A DNA stretch of 64,000 bases from Hydractinia symbiolongicarpus (lineage: Eukaryota; Cnidaria; Hydrozoa; Anthoathecata; Hydractiniidae), in contig NC_079875.1 in the NCBI RefSeq assembly GCF_029227915.1, positions 29,508,001 to 29,572,000 on the forward strand, given 5' to 3'. The notes under the pieces were generated by a model. It was not told where the DNA came from, did not search any database, and was given only the letters and a program-made list of their open reading frames with translations. Positions 24,256-34,600 of the stretch are shown here, piece after piece. The stretch's first letter is position 1. The number at the start of each line of letters is the position of its first letter. The position numbers and the translations under genes were made by a program.

Positions 24256-25200
24256 ATGGCTACCAATGTTACCGAGAATGAACCTACCAATGTTACTGAG
24301 AACGAACCTGTTTGTACTGGGACAGAAATTAACGCCAGTCAATCAGAGAAAGCATCCAGGAAGAGGGAAAACTCCCTTCCTGGGACTGACAGCACCGTCA
24401 GTGATCAATCAGAAGGGGATTATTGCCCACCTTTAGAGAAATTTGAGGTGGTTTCCTCAGAAAGAGAGTATAGTTATAATTTTACAGATGATCAAAGAGA
24501 CTATGTTGTTAAACATTTTGCAACGTATATTAGTGATCATGATTTAAAATCTTTTATTTTAAATAAAAGTCGTGTCCCAGAGAATGTGCCTGGCCCATCA
24601 AACTTGGACAGCTATCTGAGAGCATTGCTGGAGGAAAAGACCAAGTCCCCAGTTGTTGCAGAGGACAAGTCGAGTCAAAAAGTCCAACAAAAAATAACTG
24701 ATGTTTAGGGCCCTTGTCTAAAATATGGTCATTAATGCAAAAGGCATTATCAGCTCAACCAGATGAAATAGAAGTAGCTCTGGAGGAAGTGAATGAACTG
24801 GTAGAACAGTCGATTTTGCTGTTGGGACAAGCGAACAATGCGGTGACATATTTGCGTCGTGTTCGTGTTTTATCTGCTCTCATGAAAGATACGAAAAGTA
24901 AACAATTGCTAAAAGAAAAATCTTCATTGCTTTCCAACATGGGAGAGGATCTATTTGGAGAAAAATTTCGGGATGACTGGTGCTCAAGCATGAAAACTAA
25001 GCAGAATTGCCAGGAGCTTTTGAAAAAGGAATTCAAAGGAAGTTATACTCCCTTTCGTGGAGGCTCTCTCAACCGTGGAAGAGGTTCGAGAGGGCGTGAA
25101 TATTTTGTCAGAAAAGACTACGGTTCTTCCAGTACAACAACCAGTTTCAACTCAGGAGGGAAGAATACTTTCAGTTTACAATTCACACCTGCCAGAAATA
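24256..25200 (+). pseudogene. DIRS gag-like protein, frameshifted
   Basis: ATG 24256 (after an A-rich AAAA context) opens a hydrophilic protein that starts with a duplicated TNVTENEP block and ends at a TAG at 24706-24708. The conserved continuation (LGPLSKIWSLMQKAL, then a helical region and an Arg/Gly-rich tail, FRGGSLNRGRGSRGREY) lies in another frame from about 24705 onward. One indel, or a programmed shift, is therefore needed to join them. A gag of about 300 residues with a helical centre and a basic RG tail is what other DIRS elements have. The exact C-terminal end is unclear because the same frame stays open by chance. It overlaps the start of the RT frame. Confidence 0.7.
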
Positions 25201-27288
25201 ATGCAAGTGAGTATAAACCATGTACATCCTCTAATAAGGTCCATGTTTTCAAACATAATTCCAAGGGTACCATTAGCAGGAAGGTTACAACATTTTGCAA
25301 AGAATCGGGAGAAATTGACACAAGATCAAAATATTCTGTCTGTAGTAAAAGGGCATGTGATCCCATTCCTTTCTGTACCTCAGCAAAATCAAAAACCTCT
25401 GACTCCTCATATAAGACAAGAGGCAAGGTTACTGCTGAACAACGAAGTATTAAGCATGGTACAAAAAGGAGCTATTCACAAAGTGAGTCATGTACCAAAC
25501 CAATTTCTGAGCAACATGTTTGTGATACCAAAAAAGGACGGTGGAAATCGTCCGATAATAAACCTGAAACATTTGAACAGCTTCATACCATATTCCCATT
25601 TCAAGATGAAAAGTTTAGGGCTTCTCAGGGATCTGCTACAACAAAACGACTTTATGTGCAAAATAGACCTGAAGGACGCATACTTCTGCATACCAATAAG
25701 CAGTCAATCGAGAAGGTTTCTCCGGTTTCTTTGGGAGGGAAGCCTTTACGAGTTCCTCTGCCTGTGTTTTGGTCTGGGCCCAGCACCTTTGATCTTCACA
25801 AAACTAATGAAGATTCCAATATCTCTTCTTCGAAGAATAATGGTGCGGATGGTAGTGTTTTTGGACGACATGTTACTGATGGCAAAAACTTTGGAGTCCA
25901 TGCGGGTAGCAAAGGAAACACTGATTTTTCTGTTACAAAATTTGGGTTACATAATAAATCAGAAAAAATCTCAGTTGCCACCAGTGCAGAAAATAGAATT
26001 TCTGGGACTTGTCATAGATTCGCAAAAGATGACCTTGTCTTTGCCACAGGACAAAATGATACAAATTGTAAAAAAGTGTACTCATTTGATTGCAAATCCG
26101 GTAACAAATATCTTGGAATTGACAAAACTGATAGGGAAACTAACTTTCACCACTCAAGCAGTTCTTCCAGGAAAGCTGCAGCATCGGTATCTGCAGTTTC
26201 AGCAAATAGAGGCTCTTCAAAAAACTCAGTCACATCAGTCTCAGATTGTTCTAAATTCACAGTCTCTGGAAGAACTGAAGTGGTGGAAGGAAAACCTATA
26301 CCTCCAAAATGGCAGGCCTCTAAAAATAATTCAAGCGGATTACACAATCCAAACAGACGCTTCCATGAAAGGCTGGGGAGCAGCTTGTCAAGGAATTTCC
26401 ACAGGGGGGAAATGGTCAGTACAAGAAAGGGAATACCATATCAATGTGCCAGAACTTTTGGCGGTAAAATTAGCCCTAAAAACTTTTCTGAAAAATCAAT
26501 GGAGAAAAACAATCCACTTGCAGATAGACAACATGACTGCGTTGAGCTATCTCCTAAAAATGGGGGGCACAAAAAACATGCACCTGATGCAAATATCCAA
26601 GGAAATTTGGGATTTTCTTTTGTCCAAGCAGATCATGATTACTGCGGAATATCTTCCCAGCAGTCTGAATGTAGTAGCGGACTGGGAGTCACGCAACAAT
26701 ATGGATCCGAGCGATTGGCAATTGGATCAAACAGTGTTTGCAAGACTTATAACAATCAGACAAAAGCCAGAGATAGATCTTTTTGCGTCCCGTCTAAATC
26801 ATCAGTTGGAGACTTACATGTCCTGGCGTCCGGATCCAAACAGTGTGGGGACGGATGCCATGCAACAGGAGTGGGGGGAACTGTACGGGTATGCCTTCCC
26901 TCCATTTTGCTTGATTCCAAAAATTCTAAAGAAAGTTGTCCAAGAAGGAACAGTCCTTCTTTTATTAGCACCAGCTTGGCAAAGTCAACCGTAGTATTCT
27001 ATACTACTGGAAATGTCAATTCAAAGTCCAGTACTTCTTCCCAAGCACCCTCAGTTATTGACGAATTCTCAGGGTCAGATACACCCTCTAGTCAAACACA
27101 ATCAATTAAGACTAGCGGCCTGGACTGTTTCAGGGAATGCTTGGCTTCAGAAGGATTATCGTCGAAAGCTACAGAGCTTATCACAAATTCCAGACGCAAA
27201 GGGTCAATTTCTAATTACCAATCGGCCTGGCGTAAGTGGTCTGGCTGGTGTATGCAACAACAAGCTGATCCTATTCGATGGGATGTAA
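25057..27288 (+). pseudogene. DIRS reverse transcriptase - RNase H, one internal stop
   Basis: The frame opens at 25057 without an ATG. RT motifs in order: FVIPKKDGGNRPIINLKHLN (about residue 155), KIDLKDAYFCIPI, LCFGLGPAPLIFTKLMK and the catalytic VFLDDML (about residue 270). RNase H follows (QTDASMKGWG, about 430; QIDNMTALSYLLKMGGT). The region after RNase H (IDLFASRLNHQ, MSWRPDPNS, YGYAFPPF) is the conserved DIRS C-terminal block. At 26992-26994 a TAG stands where the family normally has Trp before Tyr-Ser. Beyond it the same frame stays open to 27288 (LRLAAWTVSGNAW), overlapping the recombinase frame by about 290 bp. Confidence 0.9.
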
Positions 27289-28112
27289 ATGTAATTGCAA
27301 ACTATTTGGCTATGTTATTTCATCAAGGTTATGAATATAGCACAATTAATGGTCATAGGTCAGCTATTTCCGCTTACCATGAACCAATAAATTCTGTCAA
27401 TGCGGGGGAACATCCTAGAATTTGTTCTTTGATGACAGGTGTATTCAATTTGCGACCCACTAAACCACGTTTCACATTTATTTGGGATGTGCAAGTAGTG
27501 ATTGATTATTTCAATACACTCCAAATTAATAACAGCTTATCTACAAAAGTTTTGTCTCACAAATTAGCGATGTTGTTAGCACTGACTTCTGCTTCAAGGG
27601 GATCAGAAATTTGTTACTTGAATATTAATCACATGGTTAAGTCCGAAGACAGTTATGTATTTACATTTGATAAGATAACCAAAACCAGGAAGAAAGGCTC
27701 TTCCGCTCCATCTCTCGAATTCAATAAGTTTGAGAATAATTCAAAATTGTGTGTTGTGAATGCTATTGAGTGTTATATTACAAGAACTCACAAGTGGCGA
27801 AAAAATGATGAACATTCACAGTTGCTTTTGAGCACATTGCATCCCCATCAGGCTGTGGTACCATCTACAGTCGCAGGATGAATGAAGTCAATCTTGAAGG
27901 AAGCGGGAATTGATACTGATTCATTTTCCGCACATTCTACAAGATCTGCCTCCACTTCAAAAGCAAAGGCAATGGGACTTTCAACTGCAGATATTTTGAA
28001 ACGGGGAAAGTGGCCTGGTAAAACAACTTGGCAGAAACATTATCATAAGACTGTCAGACCTGTTTCACAAGTATTTCAAGAGACAATACGACTGGGTAGC
28101 GCTTTGAACTGA
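26995..28112 (+). pseudogene. DIRS tyrosine recombinase, one internal stop
   Basis: Encoded in a frame overlapping the end of the RT-RNase H ORF. Visible catalytic residues: Arg in SASRGSEI (codon 27597), His and Arg in SAHSTRSAS (27933 and 27942), and the nucleophile Tyr in QKHYHK (28041). A TGA at 27879-27881 interrupts it where relatives have Trp (VAG-stop-MKSILKEAG). The protein ends at TGA 28110-28112, one base inside the right terminal repeat. Such recombinases insert circular DIRS DNA without target duplication. The true start codon is not apparent; the frame also stays open far upstream by chance. Confidence 0.88.
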
Positions 28113-28206
28113 GGATATGTGGGGCCCGCAGGGCCGCGCTTATTCTAGCGCTATAGGGTTGGATGACTCAGCATTATATCGACGGAAATTCTATGAAATA
28201 AAATTA
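28111..28206 (-). repeat. Right inverted terminal repeat of the DIRS element
   Basis: Reverse complement of 23936-24031. Its last seven bases are shared with the left arm of the adjacent mini-element (28200-28284). Confidence 0.9.
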
Positions 28207-28618
28207 CTAAATTACGTAAGGCCGCGTAGCGGCCTCAATGTAATTTGGATTTTATAAATAAAATTGAAGTACGATATAATGCTGTCCCGCCCATACCCTA
28301 CCCAGTGTTTAATGGATGTATTTACTTAGTATTTTCTTTTTCATTGTTATAGCACCAAGAGGAAATCGTGGTTATGGCGGTGGCTATCCAGGTGGATACC
28401 GTGGATCAAATTAATGTTTAAATTATTCTTTTTCAGTGAAATATCACGTGTGCATTTTACATTATTTAGTATTTTATTTTTGATTTTACCCTCCGGTTTC
28501 TTACTTATTCTAGCGCTATAGGGTTGGATGAATCAGCATTATATCATACTGCAATTTTATTTATAAAATCCAAATTACATTGCGGCCGCTACGCGGTCTT
28601 ACGTAATTTAGTAATTTT
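28200..28618. mobile_element. 419-bp inverted-repeat mini-element related to the DIRS ends
   Basis: 28200-28284 and 28534-28618 are reverse complements over 85 bp without indels (i pairs with 56818-i), including the palindromic GGCCGCGTAGCGGCC. Just inside the right arm, 28503-28545 is an almost exact direct copy of part of the DIRS terminal repeat (28138-28180, TTCTAGCGCTATAGGGTTGG). It therefore looks like a small non-autonomous relative of the DIRS element, abutting the autonomous copy. Between the arms lies a host-like exon (28353-28414). No element-encoded protein is present. Confidence 0.75.
28353..28414 (+). pseudogene. Captured terminal exon of a Gly/Arg/Tyr-rich RNA-binding protein
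   Basis: After a pyrimidine-rich, acceptor-like TTTTCATTGTTATAG the sequence reads PRGNRGYGGGYPGGYRGSN and a TAA in the frame starting at 28355. This RGG/YGG-type tail is what the C-terminus of hnRNP A/B or cold-inducible RNA-binding proteins looks like. No other exon of such a gene is nearby, and the exon sits inside an inverted-repeat mini-element. It is therefore probably a copy carried by the element rather than the resident gene. The specific gene cannot be named from 19 residues. Confidence 0.6.
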
Positions 28619-28620
28619 AA

Positions 28621-30925
28621 ATGCCTCGTTTATCAATTTTACGGCTAAATTATATAGAGCCTGAGACAAGGTTGTCGTCCCTAAATTACAATTATCCTGT
28701 ATCAATACGAAAAATCGCAAATGTATGAGTCACTCGTCTCTTCTAAATTCCTGGTCCATCAATTTTACCACTAAAATATATAGAACCTGAGGCAAGGTTG
28801 TCGTCTCGAAATGACAATTATCTTGTATCCATTCGAAAAATCGCAAATAAATAACACTCGTCTCTTTTAAATGCCTCGCTTTATTAATTATACAGCCAAA
28901 AAATATGGAAACTGAGACGAAGTTGCTAAGCCTAATTCCAATTATCCTATATTAATACAAAATGTCGCTAATATATGAGACCCTCGCCTGTTTTTAATGC
29001 CTCGTTTATCAATTTTACAGCTAAAATATATAGAACCTGAGACGAGGTTGTCGTCCCGAAGTGACAATTATCCTGTATCAGTACGAAAGTTCGGAAATAC
29101 ATGACACTCGACACATTGAAATGCCTTGTTCCTCAATTTTACGACTAAAATGTATAGAATCTGAGACAGGTTGTCGTCACTAAATGACAATTATCTGGAA
29201 TCAATACAAAAAATCGCAAATATATAACACTCGTCTCTTTTAAATGCCTCGCTTTATTAATTATACAACCAAAAAATATGGAAACTGAGACGAAGTTGCT
29301 AAGCCTAATTCCAATTATCCTGTATTAATACAAAATGTCGCAAATATATGAGACCCTCGCCTCTTTTTAATGCCGCGTTTATCAATTTTACGGCTAAAAT
29401 ATATAGAACCTGAGACGAGGTTGTCGTCACTAAATGACAATTATCTGGAATCAATACAAAAAATCGCAAATATATAACACTCGTCTCTTTTTGATGCCTC
29501 GTTTATCAATTTTGCGGCTAAAGTATATGAAAACTGAGACTATTTTGTTGACCCTAAATGACAATTATCCTGCATCAGTACGAAAATTCGGAAATACATG
29601 ACACTCGACACTTTGAAATGCCTCGTTCATCAATTTCACGGCTAAAATGTATAGATCCTGAGACGAGGTTGGCGTCCCTAAATGACAATTATCTTGTATC
29701 GATACGAAAATCGCAAATACATGACACTTGTCATTTTTAAATGCCTCTTTTATCAATTTTGTGGCTAAAATATATAGAACCTGAGACAAAGTTGCTCTCC
29801 CTAAATTACAATTATCCCGTATTAATACAAAATATCGCAAATATATAACACTCGTCTCTTTTAATTGCCTCGTTTTATCAATTTTACGACTAAGATATAT
29901 AGAACCTGAGACAAGGTTGTCGTCCCTAAATGACAATTATCCCTTATCAATACGAAAAATCGCAAGTATATAACACTCGTCTCTTTTTAATGCCTCGTTT
30001 ATCAATTTTACGGCCAAAGTATATGAAAACTGAGACTATTTTGTTGACCCTAAGTGACAATTATCCTGTATCAATACGAAAAATCGGAAATACATGACAC
30101 TCGACACTTTGAAATGCCTCGTTCATCAATTTTACGGCTAAAATATATAGAAACTGAGATGAAGTTGTTGACCCTAAGTGACAATTATCCTGTATCAATA
30201 CTAAAATCGCAAATGCATGAAGGTCGTCACTTTGAAATGCCTCGTTTATCAGTTTTACGTCTATAATATATAGAACCTAAGAGGAGGTTGTCGTCCCTAA
30301 AGTACAATTATCCTGTATCAATACGAAAAATCGCAAATGTATGAGTCACTCGTCTCTTTTAGATTCCTGGTTCATCAATTTTACCACTAAAATACATAGA
30401 ACCTGAGACAAGGTTGTCGTCTCTCAATGACAATTATCTTGTATTAATTCGAAAAATCGCTAATAAATAACACTCGTCTCTTTTAAATGCCTCGCTTTAT
30501 TAATTATACGGCCAAAGTATATGGAAACTGAGACGAAGTTTCTAAGCCTAATACCAATTATCCTGTATTAATACAAAATGTCGCTAATATATGAGACCCT
30601 TGCCTCTTTTAAATGCCTCGTTTATCAATTTTACGGCTAAAATATATAGAATCTGAGATGAGGTTGTCGTCCCTAAATGACAATTATCTTGTGTCAATAC
30701 AAAAAATCGCAAATATACAACGCTCGTCTCTTTTTAATGCCTCTTGTATCAATTTTACGGCTAAAATATATAGAAACTCAGACGAAATTGTTGAACCTGA
30801 ATGACAATTATCTTGTATCAATACGAAAAATCGCAAATATATGAGACACTCGTCAATTTTAAATGCCTCGTTTATCAATTTTACGGATAAAGTATATAGA
30901 ACCTGAGACGAAGTTGCTGACCCTA
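28621..30925 (-). repeat. 124-bp satellite, array E (about 18 copies, minus orientation)
   Basis: Same unit, minus strand. A distinct variant (CGCTTTATTAATTATAC, then TAATACAAAATGTCG) occurs at about 28877, 29249 and 30489, at distances of 3 and 10 units, which indicates a three-unit higher-order repeat. Frames of 60-123 codons inside are translated satellite. Confidence 0.95.
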
Positions 30926-31239
30926 ATTTTAATATCTAGGTGTTTAATGGAAAAAACGTTTTGGCACTAATAGGAACTATGGAAACCGAATATCTGGGCG
31001 ACTGCTTTATAATTTTTTATTCCATTGTATATAAAGATTTTTCAGAAAAATCTTTTGATTTAAACTCTCCAGGAGCTATATTTCGTCTTGTATACAAGAT
31101 CAAGAAAGAAAAATATTTTTGTCCAATCAGAAGGCGTAGAAGTTGCTGACAGGGCAGCAAATGAAAACAGAGGTTATAAGATGGTGTCCGCTCCGTATTG
31201 CGAAATAAAAGCCGTAGAGTTTGGCTTATAGTAACTTAA
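30926..31239. other. No gene assigned; possible decayed start of the next retroelement fragment
   Basis: An open frame at 30940-31149 has no motif. A second frame ending at 31231 (DRAANENRGYKMVSAPY, EIKAVEFGL) may belong to the RNase H fragment that follows. Confidence 0.35.
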
Positions 31240-31620
31240 GGAACAACTTGGTTAACTGATAATTACACAGCTTCTAAGATAATTTCATCTGGGAGTATAA
31301 AGTATTTCATTAAAGACATTTGAACTATTAAGAATTTATTATATCAATCTTATAACCCACTGGGTGCCCAGATTCCTTAATAAAACCGCTGATAAAATCT
31401 CGAGAAATATAGATTACGATGATTGGGAGACTAGTCCAGAATGTATCCAGGTAGTCACAATGGGGATCTTTTACAATTGATTGTGTCGCTACTTTTCAAA
31501 ACAAGAAACAGGATAGATTTTATTCAAATTTCTTGTGCTCAGGAAGTTCAGGCGCAGACGCATTTTTATATTCTTGGGTGCATCAATACAACTACTTACC
31601 ATTGACAACGAAGTTAAAGG
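31240..31620 (+). pseudogene. RNase H / C-terminal fragment of a tyrosine-recombinase (DIRS/Ngaro-like) retroelement
   Basis: Three pieces in shifting frames match one conserved order. First TWLTDNYTASKIISSGSIKY (from 31240), then HWVPRFLNKTADKISRNIDY followed by DDW (from 31358), then SSGADAFLYSWVHQYNYLP (about 31544-31600). The pattern W-x-TDN, then W-x-PR-x3-N-x2-AD-x-ISR-x2-D-x-DDW, then GADAF-x3-W is that of RNase H and the following block in this retroelement class. The sequence differs strongly from the DIRS copy at 23.9 kb, so it is another family. No RT or recombinase remains next to it. Confidence 0.6.
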
Positions 31621-34600
31621 TGTGCTAGTAATTCCACTGTGGAAGTCATTTCCTTTATAACTATCAGGTGAAATGCTATTTTATTTTTGTTATAATCTGT
31701 CTCGTAAATTGTAAATATGGCAAGGTTTGTACGTTTTCGCTCCATTGCATTTTTGTTGTCCAACTATTGAAGACTAGATTGTTATAAAAATATATTACGT
31801 GTGTAAAGGAAGGCTGAATTGGGCTACATTGAACCGTGAGATTTTGTGCCAACAATCGCAACTCAAGCTTGAGAATCTGATTATTTGTTGACTGAAGAGA
31901 TGAATCATTGAGTTCTTTGAAATTATGCAAAGCGTTCTTTTCTTTTCTGATATGAACTATCAACTATGTTTTTTAATTACGGGCGGAGAAGGCGGATGTT
32001 CATATTGATGATTCTAAAGTTGATTTTCGTCTATGTGATGTTAAACGTCATTTTGCTAATTAATTTTTTTTTCTATTAGCTATGTATATATATGAAACGA
32101 AAGAAAAAAATGTATTAATATTATAATAGTTTCCTTTTACAAGATCGTATGTTCATTAAAATGGTAGAATGTTTTATTTCAGACTTTTTTATTGCAATAA
32201 GATTGCTAAGTTTTATCGGGATTCGCGTTTCTTTCTAAAGTTATGAGCGCTTCCGCATTTCTAATGTTCAAATGTTTTTATATGTTGCCACAAAGTTGGC
32301 AACTGCAAAACTTTCAGTTGTGAATTGCTTCCTGTCATGGATTTTACCACTTTGCCAGAATGTATGACAACAGCATTATTTCGTAAACTATGACAATTTT
32401 TCTTAGCTTAACAACTTTGTGGTCTGTGCCCATACTACTTAATTACACGTTCTTGTAGTTTGAGGTTTTTCAAAAATTTTTTACAAAAGCACAATTAACC
32501 CGAATCTTCTGATTCCATCTGTCAAAACCGAAACAGGGCACGACAGTGATTTTAACCAAACTTAACTGTTGTTTTATGGTAAATACAGCTTATTTCAAGT
32601 ATTATTTTTTTACGTCGTTAGAACGTTACCCAGAGCACCCAGCATTAACACTGTTTTGATTAGTAAAACCGAAAAGACGATTAAAATGTGGTTAAATGTG
32701 CAAATTTCAGGATTTGAAATTGGAATAAAATGGACGAAAAATTAAATTTAAATTAGCCAGGGGACCCGGCGTCTGCAATTTTTTTTTGGGATACTGAACG
32801 TAGTGCAGGTAACTTAGTATGCTTATCCATACAATTAATTACATTAACACCCTTTTCAAAAAAAAGCTTTATCGCAACTTCGGTTAAATAGAAACACAGG
32901 AAACAGTTTGTCGCTAACACCAGGCGGAGTACTTAGTGCAAATACACCATGTCGCACATCTAAAAGCGTAGAACCCTTTTTTAAAAAAATTATGTCTTAA
33001 CTTCGGTTTAAAAATAAACACAAGAAACAGCCCGTTGTTACCCCGTATAGCCAAAACAATCACTCAGCAATTTTATTTTGCAAAATAAGTTTGCCAAAGT
33101 TGTTGTCAGTTAATAAAAACACATTTAAATGTCTGTGTTATACATATATACAGTAAAAAGAACACCGCATTTAAAACATTATTTGAAAATGCCCCAGTAT
33201 TTGACCACTTTCAGAAATTTTAAAAAGCTCTTAAAACTGAAGAAAAACTTTAAAGGCATAGCAATGAAGGCTAGCTATCTGACTTTAGTATGCTACCTTA
33301 AAATCTCCGTTCGTAGTCTTAAAATTGGTTTAAGACTTAAATATGGCTAGAACACGTGAAAGTATATTTACCTTAACGTGTGAAAACGCAGAAATAAAAT
33401 AAATATTACAAAAATAAAAAGCGTTTGGAAGAAAAGAAGGATAAACAGAGACCTACAAACCTAACACTGACCACGACCATGATTTGATTGCTTCGATCTT
33501 CTCGCTGAAATTTAGACTGCCTTTTTCGTCATTTGGCGGGGAATTGGAAAAGTTAAAAGTGGCGATGTGACAATAAACACGGGCAAAAATAATTTAACAT
33601 TAGAAAATCGTGGGCAACAAAATTTTAAGGCTAGCTGATTGGTGATTTATTCAGAATTTTGCAGCGTCCTAAATGCGTCAAAAGAGGAAAATGAAATGAA
33701 AACTCCTTTGCACGGTATAAAAATAGTCCGTATTTTGATGAGACCGTAACACGACATTTGTTTTGCACACAAATAGACAGTTACAGCTATTAATAAACAA
33801 ATAGCTGTTGTGAGATAAATCCAACCTTGCTTGTGTTGGAACTTGTGTAATTAGTTGCAACTATTCTTAGTGCACCGGTTAAAAAGGATTTCTCTGGAAC
33901 AGAGTCAAAAAGTTCTTTAAAGGAAATACTTCTACAACTAAAATGTCCGCACAATAGGGGAAAACGCAAACTAAACTCTTTTCAAATAAATAGACGTTCA
34001 GTGTTGCAGTGTTTTTTTTTAATAGTTGCAGCCGTCTATCTAGAAATAAAAGGGTTTTAATAAGGTCGTGGAATGGGTGACAGTTAAAACATAACTGGCT
34101 TTTTTTAAGAAAAGTAAAACTTGTATTCTAGGTTTTTTTTTAACTAATTGCAGCTATCTGGTTAAAGAAGTCCTAAAAGACACATAGGTTGTTCAACAGA
34201 GATGTCTCAGAGGCTCAGCATTAAATTAAAGGTTTGGACACCCGCAAAAGTTAAAATACTAACATTTTTTATTTAGCAAGCCGATAACTAGCTAGATAAT
34301 GTTAGCCTCCAAGTTCAGCTCCCCGTCCCATGGCTAGCTCTAACCTATGACTTATATTGTTATTCCTCTTTTTTAATTATCTATAGCTAGCTACCTTTGT
34401 TTCCAAACTTCTTTTCTGTTATGAGCACGAATTATGATGTAACAAGCTAGCTAGCTACCTACAAAATCTTTCAAGGACTTAAACTTTTGCAGGATAGTAG
34501 GATGTATTTTCATGCCCATAAGAGTATAATTATTTTCACATTTTCACAAGGGACTACGTGCAATATGACCAGTGCAATAATTTTTTTCAGAATTTAAAGC

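Larger units (their letters stand above)
23936..28206 (+). mobile_element. DIRS-type retrotransposon with 96-bp inverted terminal repeats
   Basis: A 4.27-kb element containing a gag-like frame, RT-RNase H and a tyrosine recombinase, all on the plus strand. Positions 23936-24031 and 28111-28206 are reverse complements (i pairs with 52142-i) with about one mismatch, and no direct target duplication is visible. That combination (tyrosine recombinase instead of DDE integrase, inverted ends, no target duplication) is typical of DIRS elements. The ORFs overlap in different frames. Point breaks (a gag frameshift and two Trp codons turned into stops) make this copy inactive but young. It interrupts the satellite exactly where the satellite orientation changes. 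Confidence 0.9.

Noticed and set aside
24714-27881. A single 1055-codon protein
   Set aside because: Only the first 120-160 codons (gag tail) and the last 300 (recombinase) look like protein. Between them the RT-RNase H lies in another frame, so the middle is an open shadow.
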